Assembly (NCBI RefSeq): GCF_027942865.1
Contig: NC_134529.1
Span: 22,732,467-22,796,466 of the forward strand
Direction of reading: 5' to 3'
DNA: 64,000 nt
Source: Odontesthes bonariensis
Lineage: Eukaryota > Chordata > Actinopteri > Atheriniformes > Atherinopsidae
The notes under the pieces are model-generated. The model had not been told where the DNA came from. It made no database searches and saw only the letters and a list, made by a program, of their open reading frames with translations. The position numbers and the translations under genes are program-made. Positions within the stretch are counted from its first letter, which is position 1, and every line of letters starts with the position of its first letter. Of the stretch, positions 1 through 12,100 are shown piece by piece.

Positions 1-702
1 AAAACCCGAATAGGTTTCACGTCGGAGATGCATCTGGATTAAAGTCACTCGGAACGTATATCAAGTAGAATCATCACACATCCGAAGCGTATTTAACGAT
101 AACGTAGACGTTAAAAATGGGAAACTAAGGCCACGTGTCGTTCGGAGGAAATTCTAGTTGAACGTTTGCCAAGCGAACAATGACAGAGAGCAGTCTCCTC
201 TGTGAGCGGCTGTCTGTTTATCAGCGGAGTAGGAGTGGAAAGGGTGTGCAGACAATGGTACGAACCAGGTCATCACATTTCTTTTCAGTATAGAGACAAG
301 GGGACCATATGGAGATGAACATAATGGCCACAGTTGCTCTGCCACTCATTGGAATTGAGGCGGTTTTTCCACAGAGTTTCAGCAGTGGTTAAAGCCAAAG
401 TGAAGCATGTGGGTGTCATGTCATCAGGGTTGTGTCATCAGACGGACTTTGTTCCACAAGGCTGTGGCGGTGGTCATGAGTCAGTCCGGCCACACAGCCG
501 GTGCTTCTTACACTTCAGCGTCTCAGATTTAAGAAGAAAAAAAAACTGTCCCCAGAACAGTAATGATAAATATCTCAAAAATTTTTTCCTGAAACAGGAT
601 GTTTGGTTAGATGGTGCTCAAACTAAAAGTTTAATCGTTGCATAACAGACGTATCGGTGATCTGTTCTGCTGCAAGTGATGCGGCCATTTTTTTTTTTCC
701 AG
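1..702. other. Probable pla2g7 intron, no coding feature seen
   Basis: The stretch upstream of the first recognised pla2g7 exon contains no peptide resembling the missing PAF-AH exons and no clear repeat. It ends in a T-rich tract directly before the acceptor at 701-702. Confidence 0.5.
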
Positions 703-3700
703 GGACCAGTCGGCCTCGGCTACTTATTATTTCCGTGAGAAGACAGAGTCAGAGAAGGACAGTGGGCATCAGTCAAAGACATCGGCTTCACAGCAAGACG
801 ACTTGGTGCAGGAGTGGATGTTCTACAGAGCTCTGAAGCACGGAGAGATGGAGTTCCCCCTGAGAAACCACCAGGTGAGAGCAGTTTACTCCATTCAACC
901 GCACTTACTGCAGAGATCCACTCCAGCAGCGTGCCAGAGTCGCTGTGGGAGGGAAGTTAGAAAACACTGCTGTGTCATGCCTGGTCAGTATGAAGCTCAG
1001 TGCTGCTGAATTACTCAACAGACCCACTTCACACTTAGAATAGAATAGAATAGAAATAATAGAAAAATACTTTATCCATCCCCCATTGGGGGAAATTCAA
1101 ATTAGTCAAGTAGCTCAAAAAATTAGTAATATTTACAATGATTGTATATTAACAACAATAATAATACCAGTTCTAAAAAAATACTACTACTACTAAAATA
1201 TAATATATTTATAATAATTCATTATTATTATTATTATTATTACGATCCTACTACTTAAGAAGTAGTACCAACTTAACACTCAATCAAACCACATCATTGT
1301 TTATTCACCGACCCTTTCCCACATATTTAAGTCTTGTGTTTCTTTTCTTTTTCTTGTCCTTTTGTCTTCCTCAGGTGAAACAAAGAGCGAATGAATGCAT
1401 TCTGGCTCTGGATAAACTCACTGAAATCAACTCGGGAGTGGCTGTGCAGAATGTTTTGCAGACACAGTTCGACTGGACAACACTGGAGGTGATTGTTACA
1501 TCGACTCAAATCAAACCGACACGTGTGCTATCATAGTGCTTTTCACTCATTATCCGTCTGCCCTCGTCTCCTGGCCAACAGAACTCCATGGATCTGTGTA
1601 AGATCGCAGTGGTGGGGCATTCCTTCGGGGGAGCGACGGTTGTTGAAGCTCTGTGCAAAGAGGTTAAATTCAAGTAGGTGCTTTTGAAACATACATCCAT
1701 CATCCATACACGTGAGCAAACACGAGCGAAGCGATCCGTTTTTCCATCAGCGGGTTTGAAGCTGTGCAGTGTCACCAGAGGGTGGCGGTATAGGCTGCGT
1801 CACAAATAGTTTTGGTTCGGTAGAAGAAGTTGCCCTAACCAGAAACGAACCTCATGGAGGAAAAGAAACAACACCTGCGGTGGACATCCACAAGAGGCAC
1901 ATGCGTGGAAGGTTTTAGTTTCCATTCACCTTTTCTTAATCAGATTGTCTGAATGTGATCCATCCATCCATCCATTATCTATACCACTGAATCCGTCGAT
2001 CGGGTCGCGGGCGGGCTGGAGCCTATCCCAGCAGTCAATGGGCGAGAGGCGGGGTACACCATGGACAGGCCGCCAGTCCATCGCAGGGCCACATAGAGAC
2101 AAACAACCATGCACACTCACACCTAAGGACAATTTAGAGATGCCAATTAACCTAACATGCATGATTTTTTTGGACAGTGGGAGGAAGCCAGAGTACCCGG
2201 AGAGAACCCACGCATACACGGGGAGAACATGCAAACTCCACACAGAAAGGCCCCAGCTGGGTGTTGAACCTGAAACCTTCTTGCTGTGAGGTGACGGTGC
2301 TAACCACCACACCACCGTGCAGCCGTGTCTGAATGTGAATTAAAAAGAAAACTCCAAAGAAGCCCAGACACTGATGAAGAGATTCAAACTGTTCATGAGC
2401 AGAAAAAGAAAACCACGGTGCATTCAGTGGCTGCAGAAAATATCACTGTCTGTGAATCCACTCACTCCTCCAGTCAAGTAGCATTAAGACGCTTCTGCTT
2501 TGCTGTGGCCTTCTAAACTGTGTTCATATGCAGCCATTTAAAAAAAAAACTTGAAACGGGTGTAGAACCTGATTAGAGTCCACCTGTGACTATGATAGTG
2601 CAACCTGGAATTGAGATTGTTGCGTTTTGGGATTTTATGTAATGGGCAACTAAGTCCAAACTGAAGACTTTAAGAAAAATATTATTCCTAGAGAAATTCT
2701 AAAAAAAATATATATATATATAAAAAAAAAGTAGTGCTTTTGTATGTATTCTTTGCTTTGGAGCCCAAAATTAAGATCTGAAGGGCCTTTTTTTGTTTGT
2801 TGTCGTTATCTTGTTTTGCAGTTGAAACAGTTTTGCACCTTTAAAGTGCAAGCTGTGCTGTGTTGATCAGATAAAACAACACCCGGATACAATAACAACG
2901 GTATCAGTAACTGTGAAATGCAGGGAGGTTTTAACCACCAGCTGAACTGAGCAGCCAATCAGGAGGAATCATCATGGAGTCCTGCAGAACAGATGTTCTG
3001 CTACACTTTTATCAGTCCTTTCATTGAAACGGCACATAGAGTTTTTAAGAGTTTGCATGTTTGTGAGAGTTCGTTAGGGCTTGCGTGACATAAATGTCAC
3101 CATCAGATAGTGTGTGTGTGTGAGGCTCAGTGTGCACGTCCGCTTACACACACCGAGTTGTCGCAACAGTGTGGACGCCAGTTGACTTTCTTCATAATAC
3201 ACATGAAGTGTCAATCGACTACACGTTTGTTCGACAGTTTTCCAAGTGGGTGCTATAACAAGAACAGTGTGTGGTGTTGTCATCTGTCCGTCCAATCACA
3301 CGACGGCACACGTTACGACACAACTATGCGGTGCTGATTGGAGCAAGAGTCTGTACATAATTGAATAAGATTTTACATCAAGTCAGCTAAGTTTTTAGTA
3401 TTCAGCATAGTTCTCGCTCAGGGCCCAATGATCAGGGGCTTCTAATAAAGTTTTTTGGCCACGTCCCTTGCATATAAAGATGTTTCCGGAATCTTTTTAT
3501 ATATTTCACTGTAGATGTCTTGGCAATTGTACGTTGAGGAACGTTATTCCGTAATTGCTCGACAATGTGTGTGTGCGTGTTTTTTTTTTTTTGCAGGTTG
3601 CTGAACCTCTTCCCAATTTCACATCTGAGAGACTCTGCCTCTCTAAGTCCTTTTTTTCAATGCCTAGTCATGTTAATTAGCTGCATCTTGTTTCTCCAAC

Positions 3701-4794
3701 CTTTTGCTGCCTCCATCACAATTTTCTATGAGCTGTGTTGCTGCAATCAAATTAAGTGTGAGCGAACATTTTTCATGAAATAGTAAAATGTCTTGGGGGT
3801 CGGACAAGACAAAGGGTTTTTTTTTTTTTCAGAATATAGAAAAGGATAAACGCATCCAATCACAAGAAAGCAGGGCATCCCTCTTCACTGAAATGACTTC
3901 AGGAGTCCACACTGGAGGGATCTGAAGCAGTCCCGACACACTCACCATCTGATATTAAAGAATCCACTGAACCTTTAGACATTTTTATTTTTAGAAACAG
4001 ATAAACGGACAGAAACGCATACACAGATTGAATGTTTTTTTTTTTAGACTATTTATTTTTTTTACATATATGGTGTACAAAAACATCTAAACCAGTATAA
4101 TATTGCGTCTGAACTTTAGCCCTACGTTACTTCAGAGTTGAGAGCAATGTGGAGTAATAATCTGCCCCAAAGCCTCTAAACTCATGTCTCCCACTCAGGT
4201 GTGGAGTAGCACTCGATGCCTGGATGTTTCCTTTAGAGGAGGAGATCTTTCCTCGAGTGAAGCAACCCATATTCTTCATCAACTCAGAAAAGTTCCAGTG
4301 GGCAGGAAACATTAGTCGCATGAGGAAGCTGGACTCGGCCGTCATACCGAGGAAAATGATCACCATCAGGTATGGCAGAGAGCGCAGTGGTGGTGGATTT
4401 GATGCAATCTCATTGATGTAGAAAAAAAACCAACCCATCTGTTCATTTCCTGACTTCATTCTTTCAGAGGTACAGTCCACCAGAGCTTTCCAGACTTCAC
4501 CTTCCTGACAAGCAACTGGATTGGGAGGCTGTTGAAGTTGAAGGGAGAGATTGACCCAGAAGTCGCCATAGACCTCTGCAACAAAGCAACCTTAGCCTTT
4601 CTGCAGCGGCACCTTGGTAAGAGAATCCCCTCCTGTTCACTGCCAGCTTCAGGCCAAGTCGCTCTGCTTTAAAGATAATCTTGGATTTTGCAGGTCTGAA
4701 GAACAACTTTAATCAGTGGGACCCTCTGATCGATGGAGAAGATAAAGACCTCATTCAGGGAACTAATATAACCGTGCTTCAGTCTGCCATGTGA
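703..4794 (+). CDS. pla2g7: Platelet-activating factor acetylhydrolase (plasma PAF-AH), 3' exons only
   Basis: Secreted Ca-independent phospholipase A2 that removes the sn-2 acetyl or oxidised acyl group from PAF-like phospholipids. Six GT-AG exons are read: 703-874, 1375-1488, 1582-1673, 4199-4369, 4468-4616 and 4694-4794 (TGA). All join in consistent phase. The first begins after a poly-T/AG acceptor and completes a split codon before DQSASATYYF, a conserved PAF-AH stretch. The catalytic triad expected for the family is visible: Ser in GHSFGG (exon 3), Asp in LDAWMFP (exon 4) and His in GTVHQSF (start of exon 5). The C-terminus ends NITVLQSAM. The 5' exons (signal peptide and oxyanion-hole region) are not seen in 1-702 and should lie upstream of the window. 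Intron 3 (1674-4198) is the longest and contains a retroposed repeat. Its downstream neighbour tdrd6 is convergent, as in human. Identification is by recall of the family. Confidence 0.93.
1039..1110 (-). mobile_element. 3' tail of a LINE with an ATTCT pentamer tail
   Basis: Read on the minus strand, a G/C-rich hairpin (CCCCCATTGGGGG) is followed by ATAAAGTATTTTTC and then repeated TATTC units. The ATAAAGTATTTTT block is also present at the 3' end of the LINE ending at 61440, which supports a 5'-truncated LINE tail. AT-rich trinucleotide runs continue to about 1250. Confidence 0.6.
1959..2325 (-). mobile_element. 367-bp retroposed teleost repeat with a 13-bp target duplication
   Basis: The block begins (TCCA)n TTATCTATACC and includes GAGCCTATCCCAGC and CCAGTCCATCGCAGGGCC, a very common fish repeat. 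It is flanked by a perfect 13-bp direct repeat TGTCTGAATGTGA (1946-1958 and 2326-2338). A duplication of this length suggests target-primed reverse transcription. The simple (TGGA)n tail on the minus strand gives the orientation. An RTE-type LINE 3' end is my best guess, from memory. Diverged fragments of the same family occur at 33190-33270 and 52180-52290. Confidence 0.7.
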
Positions 4795-5475
4795 ACTGCC
4801 ACTGTGACTCAGACTGCACCACGAAACCTGGGACAACCCGATGGTCAGCTTTCGGCTTGTGCTCCGGAATTACTGTGACGATCCCAAAATGTCAGGCCAG
4901 GCTTACCTGGCCGAGCAATGTTATTGCAAAATAGACCGATGATCACATTTCGGAATAATCATGGAGAGGAAAGCAGGTCTACCTCATCAGGGAGGATTTG
5001 TTTTTCTTATAGATGAAGCACTCAAAGTGCGGTGGTGGTGTTTGTTTCATGAGGCCTGAATGTTGCAAACAAGCAACCAAAGACTTCCTTTCGCTGTTGG
5101 TGAAATCTTTTAAGCAGGAGTTTCTACAAGAATCCATGTTATCAGTTTAATCTTTGTATAGAATTCCTGAGCACATCATACATGATCCTCCAGCAGAGTC
5201 AATTACTACTTACTGTGCAATGAGACCTTTAATGAGAATATTATAATATAGGGCAAGGTGAGATAGGATTTAAAAAAATAATCAGATTTTCTTATCTTGC
5301 TGAGGTAACAAATATAAGGAATCCAGGAGAACTACTTCATGTTACAAAACACTAATAGGCAGCATTGCATGTGCCATGTACGGTTCATCCTCTGTGAAGA
5401 ATGGGACACTTTTATACACTTCTGGTCTGCCTTTTTACACGAGAGAAATCCAATAAACCTGGTTCGTATACCAAT
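4795..5475 (+). other. pla2g7: pla2g7 3' UTR with poly(A) signal
   Basis: No open frame continues after the stop. The first well-placed AATAAA is at 5452-5457, giving a predicted end near 5475. Confidence 0.6.
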
Positions 5476-5574
5476 GTTTAAGGCTTCGTCGTTTTTTTCT
5501 TTAATTTTTAGATAAGTGTTCATTCTTAACAACCGGCAAAGAAACGCCGACTTTGATTTAAGAAAGAAAAACAA

Positions 5575-6090
5575 TCCGCATAGACCTGTAATATTTATTG
5601 TGCCAACATAAAAAGATCAAAGCATGCATGTATACACACCAAATACAGAATTTCTTGCATTCCACACAACAGCCACTGAAATGAGTATATTCTGTTAAAC
5701 AAAAGATTTGATTCTTCAAAGAAACGTGTGGCAGCTTACCAAAACAGAGAATCTGTAACAACAGCGCTCCGAGCATAAAGACGCTGATAAACTCTGAATG
5801 TTTGGACAACTTTCACTGTACAGAGGTTTGTTTCCCCCTCCCCAAAAGAACAAACAAATTAAGAGATTAGGTCAAAGGTTAAGGATGACCTGATGAGTCA
5901 ACTCGAATCCAAGGCTGGCACTGAGCACACGGGGAACGAACACAACACAGCAAACTGATCTGAACCCGTTTGATTCAAAGTAAAGCAAATGTATTTTCTA
6001 AACTTCAATGTGAGGCGACACATAACGGAACCGAGGAGGCAGTTACTCCTCTGACTGCCGCTCAGCAGCAGGAACGTCAGCAGGAACGTC
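5575..6090 (-). other. tdrd6: tdrd6 3' UTR with poly(A) signal
   Basis: Downstream of the predicted tdrd6 stop (6091-6093, minus) the first clear AATAAA on the minus strand is at 5594-5599. A short run of tandem CAGGAACGT units spans the stop and the start of the UTR (6068-6100). The end would fall about 100 bp from the end of pla2g7. Confidence 0.5.
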
Positions 6091-6146
6091 AGCAGGAACG
6101 TCGGTGATGAGCAGAGAGAGATGTGTTACCTTCGACAGCTGGGCCT
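6091..6146 (-). CDS. tdrd6: tdrd6 terminal coding exon
   Basis: Acceptor CCTTTCAG and phase 1 entry give EAQLSKVTHLSAHHRRSC followed by TGA. No convincing further donor keeps the frame, although AAG|GTAACA at 6129 is possible. A poly(A) signal lies about 500 bp downstream. Confidence 0.5.
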
Positions 6147-9100
6147 CTGAAAGGAGGAGGAACAAAACTCGAGTTAATGGGACGCAGGCAGGTCATGTTA
6201 AAACCTGAAAAAAATGTTGAAAATTAGAATAAATTAGCTTCTCTCCTATTTTTTTTTTTAAATTCCATATTTAGAGTTCATGTTGGCCCCTTCAGAAGAC
6301 TTTTGTCCACAGCTACTTACCATTTAACTCAGGAGAGAAAGAAACATTCTGTATCCGCCTGTGTGTCACATTTTCACCGGGATCATTTACAAATGAAGTC
6401 AGTATGAAATACAGCCACCTCAAGGTATTAATGCGCCACAAAATGTTCAAGTTCTCAATCTTTGGTATAAATTATTGCACCATAGTCCACGTCGGAGCTC
6501 ATTTGTTAGGAAATTTCCTTCTGTTTTTTCCCCTCCCCTCGAGATTTGACACGAAGGTCAAACTTTTTAAATGAAATCTGATTTGCCTTGAAAACTCCTT
6601 TTCAGTGTGACAGGACATGAGAGCAGTGTTGCTTTTGGACCCTTTTTGAAGCTGTTAAATCACTTTCTCAGCCTAAAAGAAAACTATACAGACAATCCCC
6701 AACAACAGAGGCCCAAGCATGTATTACCGTGACCTCTTCCAACTCAAAGTTGTGTTTTAAGTTCATCTTTTTGTTTTTTTCTTCCCTTTCTCAGTGTGTG
6801 AGAACACAACTTACCAAAACTTTCCTCAGCAGAGGACGAGGTCTCCTCTGAGAAAACGCTGTCATTCAGATCCTGGAAAAATAAAAATAAAAAAATGATG
6901 CAAAATGCTTCAACACGTTCAGCTTTTTTCTTTTTTCTTTTTTTAACCTGTACAGTCCCTGTAAGCTTAATGAAGTCTGATTAAAAGATACAGTGTACTG
7001 TATCAGTCAAAAGTTTGGACATGTCTGCATATTCATTTGAAACGAGTAGGTCTTGTATATAAAATTGACTTTTATTATCCAAATGATCCGCCATCACTCT
7101 GGATGCTTAAACAAGTCTTAATGATGGCTGATGCTTATCTGACAGGCCCTGTGGTCAGTAAATACAGTTTAAGCACATTCTGAGCAGCAGATGGACATTA
7201 TATGATGTCAGTAAATCTACAGCCACGTAATACACTGACTGGCCCAAAAAGAAGACAAATCAATGAAGTTGCAGACGTGATGGTACTCTGTTTCAGAAGC
7301 ATCGAATCACTGAGCTGCATCACGCCAACAAAGCAACTAACAATACCGCAAAAAAAAAAAAATAAGATGGAGAAAACTCTCCTGTCATCAATAGAAGATC
7401 TTGGTAAAAAAATTTGTGCAACTACAGACGAAAAAGGGAATGTTGTGATATTATGTAATCTTGGGGAGATGGCGCCATGACAGACGAGTTAAAGCGAAAG
7501 GTGGTCCAACTAAACATTTCTAACTAAATGCATCCTGGGATCCTTTTAATTTTTACCTTTCCTTTGTTTTCCTCGCTCAGTTGTGGAGGAGGATTCACCT
7601 GCTGCTCACTGTCCTCAGACACCGTTTCAGCTTCTCTTCGGGAGTCTGATAGAATAAACGGGTATCAGCATCTGAGCTGCAGATAAGTCAGGACGCGGGT
7701 ATCGACTTCATTCCAAACGCTCACTGTCAAACATGTTTGTCTTTGGGAACTTTAACACCAGTGTGAACCTTTTATCTACGTCGTTGGCCTTTATTAAAAC
7801 AGTAAAGTTGCATTTCATTTAAGTGTCCGTGTCCACAGGCTGCAGCTGTTCTGTTGGAAGTGCTCGTTACCCGATTCTCATAATGCAAGAATCTGTTGCT
7901 CGCTTACCAAAAATAATAGCTGGTGTATCCGTCTCCTGTTCACCAATTTTGACATAGGTTATCTGTTAAATTCCACCCCTGTTGATTTGGTTTGATCTCG
8001 CTCAACAGTGAGATCAGCTGGGACGAAGAAGCTGAGAAGCCAAACTTCACGGGATTTGTGTGGATATAAATGCAGCCGGTACAAAACTAAAAATAACACG
8101 GCACGGCTTACAAATGTAGGTGTTTGAGTGCGATACCTCGGCAGAGGTCTGTCAAACAGATCTCTCCGACGAGACACGTCAAGTCTTCGCCCAGAGTCTT
8201 CTAACCGGCAAAAGAAAAAGAATTCAGTCAGAACGAATCATTTGCTGCATAATTTTCAACACGATTAGATCATTATTACCAGATTTGGGTCAGTTTGCGA
8301 CTCGGTATCTGCTGGTAAAGCTGCACAAGCTGCACAGAGACAAAACCAAAGAATGCAAACAAATCAAAGAGGAAAAGGCTCAAAATATGTTTGTTTTTTG
8401 GTTTGTTTTTTCAAAGTCTAGTTTGACGTGTGAAGAAATAAGATGACAAACCAGAAAGTTCATCCTGAGCCGATCTCTCGTCTTCAGTCATCGAGTTTCC
8501 CTGAAACAGACGTCAACACTTCAGCTTTCTCCATTTCACATCCGCTACATTACATGTCGAAGCAAAACAAACAAACAAAAACAAAAACAAAAAAACGCCA
8601 GTGATCGTGTTTGTACTCAAAAAGATTTCACGTGATTTTCTTACCTCGTGGGGGACAGAAATGTGAGGCACCTCATTCCGTTGGGCAACATCTCCCATCC
8701 CCCCTCTGCTCCCTGGAGGACGTTCTGCGAAGATAATGACACTCTGCATCTACTGTGCAGCTTCAGGGCATTTAATGTAAGGAAAAACTAGGCCTTTGGT
8801 TCTTTGGCTGGGGGCCTGGTAAGTAATCCAGTGTTTCCCGCAGCGCATTATAGTTAAGGCGGCCGCCTTAGCAAACGTTGCCTTGCCAACGTTCCCAAAA
8901 AAACCGAAGTAATAATGCTTTGCCAGGCTCTGACATTAAAAGACACCCGACGGAACGCTATCCGCGCAAAACCCCTGGTCCCGGCCGGCGACTCACCACC
9001 TTGACTAAGCAATTTCCTGCGGGAAACACTGTAATCTGTGGTCTGAATTATAAAAACACACTGCTGGTGAAAAAAATACTCACCAACTGAGTCATTCAGG

Positions 9101-12100
9101 ACCTGTAAAGGAAAAATTAATAAAACAAATACGTCATGTCACTAAATACAACAAAACTACTGGGAAAAAAAGTGTTAAATTGTCATTAAAGAAAAGTTTT
9201 TTTCATAACAACAGCAGTATTTTTATTGTTTTACCTCATTTGAGTCTTCAGCCTCACTTTGATCATCTCTGACCTCCGGACCAGCATCTCCCTGAGAAAT
9301 TAGATTAGATCAATTCACTTTTCATGTTGTGTTTATTGCTTATGAGCAGTCAGAGCGCGCCTTCACTTTGAAGAATCAGAAGGTTTCTTCACAGGCGAGC
9401 TAAACTAAAAGGTACCAAAAAGGTTTGGGCATGAGAAAAGCAACTTTTCTTGCGTCCCTGTCACAGTCTGCGTTCCAACACAGATGTTCTGCTGTCGTGG
9501 ACAAGCGAGTGGCTTTTAACTAGGCTCCCCTTTCAGAATTAAGGCTCTAGCATGATTGCCGCGTCTGCTAGCGTGAGCGGTGTTGATGACGTCACGTTTT
9601 TCGTGCCGGCTATATATAGTGGCGCAAGTCGATGCGCCAGTAGTTGCAATTTTCGAGGTGCCGCTGCTACGTGAAGATTACCGCTACTCTATAACCACGA
9701 AAGTCGAGAAGAAAACAATGAAGAGCAGGAGCACTGTCATCAATGACACTGCTGCAGTATCTGGAGAATTAACATATTTAATTCAGTTAAAAGAGGTGAA
9801 GGTCTGAAGCCCCTGGCATCACCACTTCGAGTCTCTGCCCTCTTCTTTGCCTTCACGTATCTGTCCCGTAGCTTCCTCCACACTCTCTTACAGAACTCTC
9901 CCTCTTTCCCCAAAGTTCTGACAATCTCTGTCCACCAGTTTTGGGAGTTTACGTGCTCCCTGTGCTGTTTCACTGCAGTTTCGTACAGGTGCTGTACAAA
10001 CGCACCTTCTGACTGAGCCTGGTCTCAAATTGGTCAATCCGGTCTGTTGTTCTCGGCGCAGCCAAGTTACAAAAATCGACTGGTGCACGACAACACGCTG
10101 CGCCGTCTTTTCAAGGCAAGCGCCAGGCCTGAAACGTCATTTTGACGTCACGGGTCGGCTGCCCCGTGAGCGACGCGTCAACTGTAAATCCGCCTTCAGT
10201 TTCTAAATCTCCAAACTGAGAGCACTTTAACTGCCGTCTACTGCAGGTAAGACACTGACTCACAACAACTGCACACAACCAGACTTTAAGAAAAAGAAAT
10301 GAGCCTTTAGGTCTTTACTTAGTTTAAATTTACTACAGATGTATATACTTGATGTGGAAACTCACCGTGATGCAAGCCGTCATTTCCTCTGCAGCCAGGC
10401 AAGCTGCTCGTGCGCTGGTCGTTTTTGCATCAACAACTGGCTCTTCTAAATCTAAAGTTCGAATGAATAAATGAACAAGTGCAACACCATTACTACTGAA
10501 CAGTGCAGTTTAAAGAGCACTAATGGTTCAGTGCTGTGCCCACTCCCACGCTGTGCGATACCTGTGCAGAAATCTGCTGAAAGGGCCTCTGCAACGTCGC
10601 CGCTCAGTTCTCCAACCTCATCACCCTGAACAGCAATAAAGACAACATTCACAACTCAAACACTGAATTATTTCAACTTATTTAGCAACTGGTATGCTAG
10701 AAATGTTCAGAAACTGCCATTTTTTATACCAAACAAAAATAGTTCCTGAAACAGGAAGATATTTAAGGTACAGAAACGTACTTCACATTTGTACGTTTCT
10801 AACCAACCAGGCAAGCTAGAGCTTACATCCATGTCTGCCGTCCAACGACACTGATGGGCTTTTGTTTGGTTATTGAAACAAAGGTGATAAAACAAAAGAG
10901 CAGCCATTGATTTTTGGAGCCAACAGCCACATTTTATAAACGAGTAAAGGGTAAGAATAACGGCAACAAAGTGTTTTCAGCGTTGTTCAAGTCATTTAAC
11001 TTCAACATCACAGTTGTGCTGTGCCAGTCAAATTTGGCCACTGAATTCAACTTGGGCTCAAATCGTCATAAAACAAAGTCAGTGAGGTAAAAGTAGCCAT
11101 TTACCTTTTCTGGAGAGAAAACCGAGGAGCTGTGCGGTTCACTTGTGGATGTGTCGGTGTCTGCAAGGAGGTCTGATGGAAAAAACGCACAATAAGCAAC
11201 AACTACCGGATCCTTTTAACTGTACTTCCAGACAGTTCTTTTAACATCGAGCATGTAAATATACACCAGAGCAAAATGATTGGGACACGTCTGTCAACAA
11301 ACCTAAATGTGTGCAGTGGTGAGCTGAGGCCGCTTCTTCCCTCGCTGAGTCACTCTGAAACAGATCATCCGTCACCATATTACGATCTATGTCTCAGCCA
11401 CGTTACTTACAGAAACTTCAACTAAACCCTAAACAGTCCAGCTGATAATCATCAGCCCCAAGAGAAGATTACTGGTTAACCTTCACAGGTTAAGTTTTGC
11501 ACTGTATCGGTGCACTACCTGCACGAGTGGGGGAGCGCGTGGCACCTCCTCCTGTGTGATGCCACCTCCAGCCTCACTTTCCTGCTTTCCTGTGGAGAAA
11601 ATCACTCGTACTTCAGAATTCAAAAGGCTCAAAATATGTTTGTTTTTTGGTTTGTTTTTTCAAAGTCTAGTTTGACGTGTGAAGAAATAAGATGACAAAC
11701 CAGAAAGTTCATCCAGAGCCGATCTCTCGTCTTCAGTCATCGAGTTTCCCTGAAACAGACGTCAAAACTTCAGTTTTCTCCATTTCACATCCGCTACATT
11801 ACATGTCGAGGCAAAACAAACAAAAACAAAAAAACGCCAGTAATCGTGTTTGTACTCAAAAAGATTTCAAGAGATTTTCATACCTCGTGGGGGACAGAAA
11901 TGTGAGGCACCTCATTCCGTTGGGCAACATCTCCCATCCCCCCTCTGCTCCCTGGAGGACGTTCTGCGAAGATAATGACACTCTGCATCTACTGTGCAGC
12001 TTCAGGGCATTTAATGTAAGGAAAAACTAGGCCTTTGGTTCTTTGGCTGGGGGCCTGGTAAGTAATCTGTGGTCTGAATTATAAAAACACACCACTGGTG

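Larger units (their letters stand above)
8373..11604 (-). repeat. tdrd6: Tandem duplication copy A: ten tdrd6 tail exons plus two extra segments
   Basis: Same order as copy B: 11519-11589, 11303-11354, 11105-11172, 10827-10850, 10562-10625, 10366-10445, 9235-9291, 9084-9102, 8645-8724, 8452-8500. All splice dinucleotides are retained. Coding differences from copy B seen by eye are GD for EH at the start of 9235-9291, L for Q in the 19-bp exon, and Q for L in 8452-8500. Copy A has an extra 844 bp at 9453-10296 and a 203-bp MITE at 8829-9031, both in introns. The copies are separated by a 17-bp filler (11605-11621) found in neither unit. Confidence 0.85.

Noticed and set aside
3564-3783. 72-codon frame after a T-rich tract in the pla2g7 intron
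   Set aside because: Hydrophobic frame read out of T-rich sequence; the flanking pla2g7 exons 1582-1673 and 4199-4369 join in phase without it.
7202-7480. 92-codon plus-strand frame
   Set aside because: No recognisable domain or splice context, and it lies in the tdrd6 intron near a transposon-like motif.
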